Made by a program: the position numbers and the translations under genes
NCBI RefSeq assembly: GCF_030532195.1
Contig: NZ_JAUNLP010000001.1
Span: forward strand, 410,669 to 474,668
Direction of reading: 5' to 3'
Source of the DNA: Corynebacterium sp.
GTDB taxonomy: Bacteria > Actinomycetota > Actinomycetes > Mycobacteriales > Mycobacteriaceae
Length of the DNA: 64,000 nt
The notes under the pieces: model-generated
What the model was told of the DNA's origin: nothing
Databases searched by the model: none
What the model saw: only the letters and a program-made list of their open reading frames with translations
Shown: piece after piece, positions 57,657-64,000 of the stretch
Layout: each line of letters starts with the position of its first letter
Numbering within the stretch: position 1 is the stretch's first letter

Positions 57657-58160
57657 TTAGCGGGACTGGAGCATTGGCTTCGGTCCGCGTGCCATTGCGA
57701 CACTACCGGACTGAATAAGCTCGCGGATACCGAACGGCTCAAGTACCTCCAGCAGCGCCACCAGCTTGGAGCGCTCGCCCGTGGCCTCGATGATGACAGA
57801 CTCCTGAGCTACGTCCACCACACGGGCACGGAAGAGGTTAGCGGCATCGACAACCTGCGGACGGTTGGTGTTGTCGCAGGAAACCTTCACCATCAGCAGT
57901 CCGCGCGAAACCAGGGTCTCTGGGGGCTGGCGGACAACCTTCAACACTGGAACCAGCTTGTTGAGCTGCTTCGTAATCTGTTCAATTGGCAGAGTTTCGG
58001 TCTCAACCACCACGGTGATGCGATTGACACCTTCGGTCTCGGTCTCGCCCGAGGTGATCGACTGAATGTTGAATCCCCGTCGGGTGAACATGCCCGCAAT
58101 ACGGACCAAGATACCCGGTTCATCGAGGGTCAACACGGATAGAGTGTGCAGTTCAGCCAT
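57657..58160 (-). CDS. ilvN: Acetolactate synthase small (regulatory) subunit
   Basis: ACT-domain regulatory subunit, 167 aa, making acetohydroxyacid synthase sensitive to Val/Ile/Leu. The ACT motif LDEPGILVRIAGMFTRRGFNIQSI is intact, as is the C-terminal domain (FRARVVDVAQESVIIEATG). It follows ilvB by 35 nt. Confidence 0.96.
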   Translation of the reverse strand: MAELHTLSVLTLDEPGILVRIAGMFTRRGFNIQSITSGETETEGVNRITVVVETETLPIEQITKQLNKLVPVLKVVRQPPETLVSRGLLMVKVSCDNTNRPQVVDAANLFRARVVDVAQESVIIEATGERSKLVALLEVLEPFGIRELIQSGSVAMARGPKPMLQSR

Positions 58161-58195
58161 TTTGTGACTCGCTTTCCTGTTGCTTCGAATCCCGA

Positions 58196-60106
58196 TTAGC
58201 GGGTCTTCATGGTCGGGTGGTTCGCTGCGGGCTGTTTCGCGGCATCGTCGGCGTTTTCCACGACAGTGCCGTGGATGTCAGCCGGGGTTTCCGCTGCCGA
58301 ATTTTCGTCGTTGAACAGCGGACGCAGGCCGCGGGCGTACTCGACTTCGTCATTCGACTTGCCAGCTGCAACCATCGGCCACACCTGAGCATCCTCACCG
58401 ACAATGAAGTCGATGACCACCGGGCGGTCGTTGATCTCGCGGGCCTTCTGGATTGCCGGTGCGACTTCCTCCTTCTTGGTTACCCGAATTGCCACGCAGC
58501 CAAGTCCCTCGGAGAGCTGGACGAAGTCCGGCAGGTAGGAGTTGTCCTCCGGGCGCAACTTCGTGTTGGAGTAACGCTGGTCGTAGAACAGGGTCTGCCA
58601 CTGGCGCACCATGCCCAGATTGCCGTTGTTAATCAGCGCAACCTTGATTGGGAAGCCCTCCATGGCACAGGTGGTCAGCTCCTGATTGGTCATCTGGAAG
58701 CAGCCATCACCGTCGACCGCCCACACTTCCTTATCCGGCGCAGCAGCCTTGGCGCCCATGGCGGCGGGCACCGAGTAGCCCATCGTGCCAGCACCACCGG
58801 AGTTCAGCCAGGTACGCGGGTTTTCGTACTGAATGAACTGTGCAGCCCACATCTGGTGCTGGCCAACACCTGCAACGTAAATTGCATCCGGGCCGACGAT
58901 GTCCGACAGAGTCTTGAGCACAAACTGCGGTGCAATCGCACCGTCTGCCGGATCTTCCCATCCGAGCGGAAACTCGTCGCGGAGTCCGTCGAGAAGCTTT
59001 AGCCAGTCGGAGATCTGCGGACGCGCAAGTCCCAGTTTGGTATAGGACTCGCTGAGGGCGGCCAGGACCTCACGGGCGTCGCCGACAATCGGTACGTCTA
59101 CCTCGCGGAGCTTGCCAATTTCGGCCGGGTCGATGTCAGCGTGGATGACCTTGGCGTTCGGCGCGAAGGACTTCAGGTCACCGGTGACGCGGTCGTCGAA
59201 ACGCGCGCCGATGGTGATGAGCAAGTCCGACTTCTGCAGCGCTGCAACAGCTGAGACCTTGCCGTGCATACCCGGCATTCCCATGTGGAGGCGGTGCGCA
59301 TCTGGGAAAGCACCGCGAGCCATCAGCGTGGTGACCACCGGCACGCCGGTCTGCTCTGCGAAAGTGAGCAGTTCCTCCGAAGCGTCGGCCTTGATCACAC
59401 CGCCGCCGATGTAGAACACCGGGCGCTTTGCTGCGGCGATCATCTCTGCAGCCTCGTCAATCTGACGCTGGTGCGGAGTGGTGACCGGACGGTAACCCGG
59501 CAGGTCAATCTCCGGCGGCCACACGAAATCAATCATCGTGTTCTGCAGGTCCTTCGGAACGTCAACCAGAACCGGACCCGGACGGCCAGAAGAAGCCAGG
59601 TGGAACGCCTCTGCGATAGCGCGGGGAATATCTTCTGCCTCGGTGACCATGAAGTTGTGCTTGGTAATCGGCATGGTCACGCCGCGGATGTCGGCTTCCT
59701 GGAACGCATCGGTGCCCAGCAGCGGGCGACCGACCTGGCCGGTGATGGCAACGACTGGGACGGAGTCCATCTGTGCGTCGGCAAGCGGTGTCACCAGGTT
59801 GGTAGCACCCGGACCGGACGTTGCGATGCAGACGCCGACCTTGCCGGAGACCTGCGCGTAGCCGGTAGCGGCGTGCCCCGCACCCTGCTCGTGGCGGACC
59901 AGGACGTGGCGGAGCTTTTCCGAGTCATAAATCGGATCGTAGAGCGGAAGCACTGCACCACCGGGAATACCGAAGGCTACCTCGACACCGAGCTCTTCAA
60001 GGGATCGGACAATGGCCTTTGCACCAGAGATTCGCTCGGGTGCATTGGTGCGCGCCTTGGCCGCGAATTGGGCGGGCGATGGGGTGTGCTGCTCGTGCGC
60101 GTTCAC
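58196..60106 (-). CDS. ilvB: Acetolactate synthase large subunit
   Basis: ThDP-dependent catalytic subunit, about 636 aa. The catalytic Glu lies in [16 protein letters not shown]...[15 protein letters not shown]. The ThDP/Mg motif is [32 protein letters not shown] chose GTG 60106 ([13 protein letters not shown]) because AGGAG is 7 nt upstream; an upstream in-frame GTG would have no such site. It is the first gene of ilvBNC, with its own promoter 70 nt upstream. Confidence 0.95.
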   Translation of the reverse strand: MNAHEQHTPSPAQFAAKARTNAPERISGAKAIVRSLEELGVEVAFGIPGGAVLPLYDPIYDSEKLRHVLVRHEQGAGHAATGYAQVSGKVGVCIATSGPGATNLVTPLADAQMDSVPVVAITGQVGRPLLGTDAFQEADIRGVTMPITKHNFMVTEAEDIPRAIAEAFHLASSGRPGPVLVDVPKDLQNTMIDFVWPPEIDLPGYRPVTTPHQRQIDEAAEMIAAAKRPVFYIGGGVIKADASEELLTFAEQTGVPVVTTLMARGAFPDAHRLHMGMPGMHGKVSAVAALQKSDLLITIGARFDDRVTGDLKSFAPNAKVIHADIDPAEIGKLREVDVPIVGDAREVLAALSESYTKLGLARPQISDWLKLLDGLRDEFPLGWEDPADGAIAPQFVLKTLSDIVGPDAIYVAGVGQHQMWAAQFIQYENPRTWLNSGGAGTMGYSVPAAMGAKAAAPDKEVWAVDGDGCFQMTNQELTTCAMEGFPIKVALINNGNLGMVRQWQTLFYDQRYSNTKLRPEDNSYLPDFVQLSEGLGCVAIRVTKKEEVAPAIQKAREINDRPVVIDFIVGEDAQVWPMVAAGKSNDEVEYARGLRPLFNDENSAAETPADIHGTVVENADDAAKQPAANHPTMKTR

Positions 60107-60145
60107 GATTTCGCTCCTGGGTAATTGGTGGACAATTCCTGGACA

Positions 60146-60166
60146 CACATTCTGACTATGAATGTG
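60146..60166 (-). promoter_or_regulatory. Small hairpin in the ilvB leader
   Basis: CACATTC (60160-60166 on the minus strand) pairs with GAATGTG across a 7-nt loop, inside the predicted ~65-nt leader. There is no U-run after it and no clear leader peptide, so it is not an obvious attenuator. Confidence 0.4.
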
Positions 60167-60178
60167 ACGCTGGAAACA

Positions 60179-60207
60179 ACCATAGCGTCCACATAGTGAG
60201 AAGTCAA
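60179..60207 (-). promoter_or_regulatory. ilvB promoter
   Basis: On the minus strand TTGACT (60202-60207), a 17-nt spacer and TATGGT (60179-60184) form a near-consensus promoter. Transcription would start around 60172, giving a leader of about 65 nt before the ilvB GTG. Confidence 0.75.
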
Positions 60208-60299
60208 TCCCGCCAATTGGACACCCCCGTACCGAGTCAGCGATGAGCTGAAGTTTATTTACTAATAAATTCAGCCTGTATTAAGGCCGACCCCTTACG

Positions 60300-61937
60300 G
60301 TGGAAGGCATGGAATTTTTGCAATATATGTTGTTGCGGGCATGGCAGTGGGTGGCCAACAACGGCCTATCCATCGCTTGCCTGACCATTCTGCTAATTCT
60401 TGTGCCACGTATCCGGCGCTTCATTCTGGCGATGACGTCCGGAAACATGTCCTCCGAAGATGAACAGTCCAAGGGAAAACGTGCGCTGATTGGCGCAGTT
60501 GTTTATCTCGTTGAAGTTATCGCATACTTCGTCCTGATTATTGCGATTTTGTCCAAATTCGGTATCTCACTTACCGCCGCGGCAATCCCCGCAACGGTTG
60601 TTTCCGCTGCAGTTGGTTTTGGCGCGCAGGGCGTTATCGCTGACTTCCTCGGCGGCGTGTTCATCATCGCTGAAAAGCAGTACGGTGTCGGCGACTGGGT
60701 AGAGTTCCACTCCCCCTCCGGCACGGTCCAGGGTGACGTGGTCAATATGACGCTGCGCGCTACCACGATTCGTACGCTCAACGGCGAAGAGATTATTGTG
60801 CCGAACTCCGAGTCGCGCATGTGTATCAACTACTCCTCGCAGTGGTCGCGCGCCGTGGTTGAAGTGCCAGTGCCAATGACGGCCGGCGGCTCCATTAAGG
60901 ATCTGGAAGAGCGCACTGTCGCGGCGGCTGAGCACGCCATCTCGCTGGACTCCATCAAGGACGCAGTGCTGTCCGACATCACGCTGCAGTCCTCGACGGA
61001 ACTCAATCCCCCGACGGTCATGGGCCTGCCGTGGACTGTCACCATGCGTCTGGTCGTCGACTGTAAGCCAGGTGATCAGTGGCTGATCGAACGCGCGATC
61101 CGCGCCGCAGTCATCGACACCTGGTGGGACGACTACGGCGAGCGCGCACAGAAGACACCGTTCGAACCGGCCGAAGAGGTCACGGGTCACGCTCGCGATG
61201 ACGCGATGATCGAACAGCTCAACGCCGCCAAGGCGAAGAAGCGTGACGACGCAGACAGCACGCCGACCGAACTCGTGCCAACTGTCGCAGATGCCGAGAC
61301 CGCCAAAACTGCCGTGATGGCAACCCAGGCCGTCGACAAGCAAGATGACGTCGCCCGTTCTGATATCCCGCACGCCGGCGAGCAGCTCGATGAAGCTCGT
61401 CGTGAGCAAGAGGAACAGGATGATGAGATTAAGAAGCTGACAAGCCACCCTGAGTGGTCGACGCTTACTACTCGCCAGAAGGCGCGTCGCATTCTGTCGG
61501 CAGGTGGTCGTGCACGCGTATCGACGATTGTGCTGTTGGTAACCCTGGTCATTCTCGCCATCTTGAATTTGATGACGGTGGAGACCGAAAACGGCCCATC
61601 CGGCTGGTTGGCACCGAGCCGCTGGAGCGATCGCGTGGCAACCAAGGAGGAAAAGACCACCGAGCCGACCTCGTCGCAGGTTTCCGAGACTCCGACGACG
61701 ACACAGCAGGATGTCCAGACAACCGAGACGACGGCACCGAACACGCAGGAGCAGCGGACTACCGAGGAGCAGACAACGGAGAATACTCAGCAGCCGACGC
61801 GCACCCAGCAGCGTCAGCAGCAGACGACAACCGAGACCACCGAGCCGACCACCGAGCAGAATGACTCCGGCACTGGCGACTCGCAGTCGTCGGACTCCAC
61901 AAACCAGGTGGAGCCAAACTCCGCAACGGTCCAATAA
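60300..61937 (+). CDS. mscCG: MscCG-type mechanosensitive channel / glutamate exporter
   Basis: MscS-family channel, 545 aa. The N-terminus has three helices (about 20-38, 62-84, 92-118) with the pore helix ATVVSAAVGFGAQGVIADFLGG. The beta domain has EKQYGVGDWV and IIVPNSESRMCINYSSQWSRAVVEVPVPM. A charged linker leads to a fourth helix near 405-427 (ARVSTIVLLVTLVILAILNLMTV) and a Thr/Glu/Gln-rich tail of about 110 residues. This layout matches C. glutamicum MscCG (NCgl1221), which exports glutamate on membrane tension. The start is uncertain: GTG 60300 aligns with MscCG length; ATG 60309 is the alternative. Divergent from ilvB. Confidence 0.9.
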   Translation: MEGMEFLQYMLLRAWQWVANNGLSIACLTILLILVPRIRRFILAMTSGNMSSEDEQSKGKRALIGAVVYLVEVIAYFVLIIAILSKFGISLTAAAIPATVVSAAVGFGAQGVIADFLGGVFIIAEKQYGVGDWVEFHSPSGTVQGDVVNMTLRATTIRTLNGEEIIVPNSESRMCINYSSQWSRAVVEVPVPMTAGGSIKDLEERTVAAAEHAISLDSIKDAVLSDITLQSSTELNPPTVMGLPWTVTMRLVVDCKPGDQWLIERAIRAAVIDTWWDDYGERAQKTPFEPAEEVTGHARDDAMIEQLNAAKAKKRDDADSTPTELVPTVADAETAKTAVMATQAVDKQDDVARSDIPHAGEQLDEARREQEEQDDEIKKLTSHPEWSTLTTRQKARRILSAGGRARVSTIVLLVTLVILAILNLMTVETENGPSGWLAPSRWSDRVATKEEKTTEPTSSQVSETPTTTQQDVQTTETTAPNTQEQRTTEEQTTENTQQPTRTQQRQQQTTTETTEPTTEQNDSGTGDSQSSDSTNQVEPNSATVQ

Positions 61938-61981
61938 CCGCTTCCTAACCGCATCCGAACAACCCGCTACAATCAAAGGCC

Positions 61982-62470
61982 ATGACTAATTCGACCTCGC
62001 AGCCAAAAATTGCAACGCAGCGTTTTCGCCCTGCGAAGACGCACCTTTTCATTGTTGCGTTCATGCTCGTGCTGTGCATTATCGCCATCGGCTTCACGCC
62101 ATGGTTGGCCGTCACGCTGCTGGCCCCACTCATTTACACACTCTGGATTTTCCGGGTGCGCACCACGGTGGGGCCGCGCGGTATCACTGCGGTCTACTTG
62201 CTCAATAAGCGCCGCTCGGTGCCGTGGAGCGATTTTGCGGGGCTGTTCTTTGATAAGCGCGGCCGCGCCTTTGCCGTGACCAAGGACAAGGAGCGCGTGG
62301 CACTGCCCGCAATCTCCTTTAACTCCCTGCCGGCGCTGAAGGAAGCTACCGGCGGCATGATTCCAGATCCGATTTCCTCGGCTCGTATGGCGGAAAATGA
62401 CAAGGTCGAAGTCTTTGACCGCGACGGCTACTCGGTGATGAAGAAGGTCGAAAAGCCAACCGAGAAGTAG
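61982..62470 (+). CDS. Cfp6-like PH-domain membrane protein
   Basis: Protein of 162 aa with two close N-terminal membrane helices (about 23-57), then a bacterial PH-like domain (VRTTVGPRGITAVYLLNKRRSVPWSDFAGLFFDKRGRAFAV). It resembles mycobacterial low-molecular-weight antigen Cfp6, encoded near ilvB in mycobacteria. Its function is unknown. It is 44 nt downstream of mscCG. Confidence 0.82.
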   Translation: MTNSTSQPKIATQRFRPAKTHLFIVAFMLVLCIIAIGFTPWLAVTLLAPLIYTLWIFRVRTTVGPRGITAVYLLNKRRSVPWSDFAGLFFDKRGRAFAVTKDKERVALPAISFNSLPALKEATGGMIPDPISSARMAENDKVEVFDRDGYSVMKKVEKPTEK

Positions 62471-62482
62471 CGCCTGCACCAA

Positions 62483-62550
62483 CCAAAAGGCCCCTAAATC
62501 TCATTATGTGGACACCTATGACCACGAAATGAGACATTAGGGGCTTTTTG
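62483..62550 (+). terminator. Long interrupted hairpin terminator between the PH-domain gene and ilvD
   Basis: The left arm aaaggcccctaaa-tctcatt pairs with the right arm aatgagac-attaggggctttt. An inner gtgg/ccac stem is also possible, and a T-run ends it. It separates the PH-domain gene from ilvD. Confidence 0.8.
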
Positions 62551-62604
62551 TGATTAGTATGAACAAGTAGTTACCTTGCACCCTATCTAGGAAGGGCACC
62601 CCAC

Positions 62605-64000
62605 ATGATTCCCCTTCGCTCCAAAGTCACCACTGCTGGCCGCAATGCCGCTGGTGCCCGCTCCCTGTGGCGAGCAACCGGCATGACCGACGGCGACTTC
62701 GGCAAGCCGATTATCGCAATTGCAAACTCCTACACGCAGTTTGTTCCCGGCCACGTTCACCTCAAGGACGTCGGCGACATCGTCGCTGAGGCCATTACTG
62801 AGGCCGGTGGTGTTCCCCGCGAGTTCAACACCATCGCTGTCGATGACGGTATCGCCATGGGACATGATGGCATGCTCTACTCCCTGCCATCGCGCGAGAT
62901 TATCGCCGACTCCGTGGAGTACATGGTCAATGCCCACACCGCAGATGCCCTGGTGTGTATCTCCAACTGCGACAAGATCACCCCGGGCATGCTCAATGCG
63001 GCTCTGCGTCTGAATATTCCGGTGGTCTTCGTCTCCGGTGGTCCAATGGAATCAGGCTCGTCGATTGTTGTCGACGGCGTCGTCAAGCCTGGCTCTGACC
63101 TGATCTCTGCAATCTCTGCATCCGCCAACGACAAGGTCGATGACAAGAACCTCCTCGACATCGAGCGTTCGGCCTGCCCGACCTGTGGTTCCTGCTCGGG
63201 TATGTTCACCGCCAACTCCATGAACTGCCTGACCGAGGCGCTGGGTCTGTCACTGCCGGGCAACGGTTCTACGCTGGCCACGCAGAAGGCTCGCCGCGAC
63301 CTGTTCACCCGCGCCGGCAAGCTGATTGTGGACTTGGCCAAGCGCTACTACAACGACGGCGACGAGTCGGTGCTGCCACGCAGCGTCGCTACTCGCGAAG
63401 CATTCGTCAATGCTATGACCCTGGACGTTGCCATGGGCGGCTCCACCAACACGGTGCTGCACATCCTGGCTGCCGCCCAGGAAGGCGAGATTGACTTCGA
63501 TTTGGCCGACATCGATGCCATCTCGCGTCGCGTGCCGTGCCTGTCCAAGGTGGCTCCGAACTCCGATTACTACATGGAAGATGTCCACCGCGCCGGCGGT
63601 ATTCCGGCCATCCTCGGCGAGCTGCGTCGCGCTGGCCTGCTGAACATGGATGTCCACTCGGTGCACTCCCCATCTCTGGAGGAGCACCTGGATAACTGGG
63701 ACATCCGTGGCGGCAAGGCAACCGATGAGGCCATCGAGCTCTTCCACGCAGCTCCGGGCGGCGTTCGCACTACCGAGCCGTTCTCCACGTCCAACCGCTG
63801 GGAGAGCCTGGACACCGACTCCGAAAACGGCTGCATTCGCGACATCGATCACGCCTACACCAAGGAAGGTGGCCTGTGCGTCCTGCGCGGCAACATCGCA
63901 GAGGATGGTGCCGTGCTCAAGACCGCCGGTATTAGCGAAGACCAGTTCCACTTCGAGGGCAAGGCTCGCGTCGTCGAAAGCCAAGAAGAAGCCGTATCGG
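62605..64000 (+). CDS. ilvD: Dihydroxy-acid dehydratase, N-terminal part (runs off the window)
   Basis: The first 465 codons of IlvD, which converts dihydroxy acids to 2-keto acids in Val/Ile/Leu synthesis. It starts [14 protein letters not shown] with AGGAAGG upstream. Fe-S cysteines appear in [10 protein letters not shown] and [29 protein letters not shown] and [12 protein letters not shown] are family signatures. The frame is open to the end of the window. It lies beyond the divergent ilvB and completes, with ilvBNC, the shared branched-chain pathway. Confidence 0.96.
   Translation, partial: MIPLRSKVTTAGRNAAGARSLWRATGMTDGDFGKPIIAIANSYTQFVPGHVHLKDVGDIVAEAITEAGGVPREFNTIAVDDGIAMGHDGMLYSLPSREIIADSVEYMVNAHTADALVCISNCDKITPGMLNAALRLNIPVVFVSGGPMESGSSIVVDGVVKPGSDLISAISASANDKVDDKNLLDIERSACPTCGSCSGMFTANSMNCLTEALGLSLPGNGSTLATQKARRDLFTRAGKLIVDLAKRYYNDGDESVLPRSVATREAFVNAMTLDVAMGGSTNTVLHILAAAQEGEIDFDLADIDAISRRVPCLSKVAPNSDYYMEDVHRAGGIPAILGELRRAGLLNMDVHSVHSPSLEEHLDNWDIRGGKATDEAIELFHAAPGGVRTTEPFSTSNRWESLDTDSENGCIRDIDHAYTKEGGLCVLRGNIAEDGAVLKTAGISEDQFHFEGKARVVESQEEAVS

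Noticed and set aside
60107..60178. Transcription attenuator with leader peptide for ilvBNC
   Set aside because: C. glutamicum ilvB has one, but here the leader is short, the only hairpin lacks a U-run and no separate Ile/Val/Leu-rich leader peptide is seen.

Overview
The window is 64 kb of bacterial chromosome from a high-GC actinobacterium, almost certainly a Corynebacterium. Gene order follows the conserved corynebacterial/mycobacterial block running from ftsY-smc-rnc-sepIVA-coaD-recG-ung-thiL-ddl-gpsA-mutT1-leuCD-ltbR through gltX, leuB, serA and ilvBNC to ilvD. An MscCG-type glutamate-efflux/mechanosensitive channel with the extra C-terminal membrane helix typical of corynebacteria is present. 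No phage, IS element or CRISPR array was seen, and nearly every gene is intact. A species cannot be named from the sequence alone.

Layout. 1-282: 3' end of a collagen-like surface/secreted protein (+), then a terminator and a gene-poor stretch. 658-19107: about 18 genes all on the minus strand, covering secretion (ftsY), chromosome condensation (smc), nitrogen sensing and uptake (glnK-amtB), an alanine symporter, acylphosphatase, DNA repair (mutM, recG, ung), RNase III, division (sepIVA), CoA synthesis (coaD), rRNA methylation (rsmD), a biotinyl/lipoyl carrier, a DAK kinase-type protein and thiL. 19213-23436: a duplicated DUF3515 protein, ddlA, gpsA and mutT1. 23441-27270: a two-gene RNA-repair cassette, Pnkp (kinase-phosphatase-ligase) plus Hen1 (3'-terminal 2'-O-methyltransferase), lying between mutT1 and leuD. 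27327-33929: leuCD, ltbR, an MFS transporter, a TDT/SLAC1-type transporter, a carboxymuconolactone decarboxylase-like protein and an acyltransferase.

33987-38784: a lactate/malate dehydrogenase-family enzyme, tatD, tcdA, three identical tRNA-Glu(CTC) and two identical tRNA-Gln(CTG) genes next to gltX. 38830-48115: an isomerase-like TIM barrel protein, an SDR, isochorismate synthase, an FAH-family enzyme, a DnaQ-type exonuclease with a cNMP/CBS/DUF294 protein, a DinB-like protein, leuB and a DUF222-HNH protein. 48303-52787: two paralogous acetyl-CoA hydrolase/CoA-transferases flanking a COG0523 metallochaperone GTPase whose promoter carries a Zur-like palindrome. 52871-64000: serA, a large lipoprotein, ilvC-ilvN-ilvB (minus), mscCG, a Cfp6-like PH-domain protein and the 5' part of ilvD (+).

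Much of the window serves amino-acid synthesis: branched-chain (ilvBNC, ilvD, leuB, leuCD and their regulator ltbR), serine (serA) and glutamate/ammonium handling (amtB-glnK, mscCG). The most unusual content is the Pnkp/Hen1 pair, which in other bacteria repairs RNAs cut by ribotoxins and marks the repaired end against re-cutting. Several genes (cobW-like, ltbR, the LDH-family gene) appear to be transcribed as leaderless mRNAs, with a -10 box 6-7 nt before the start codon.
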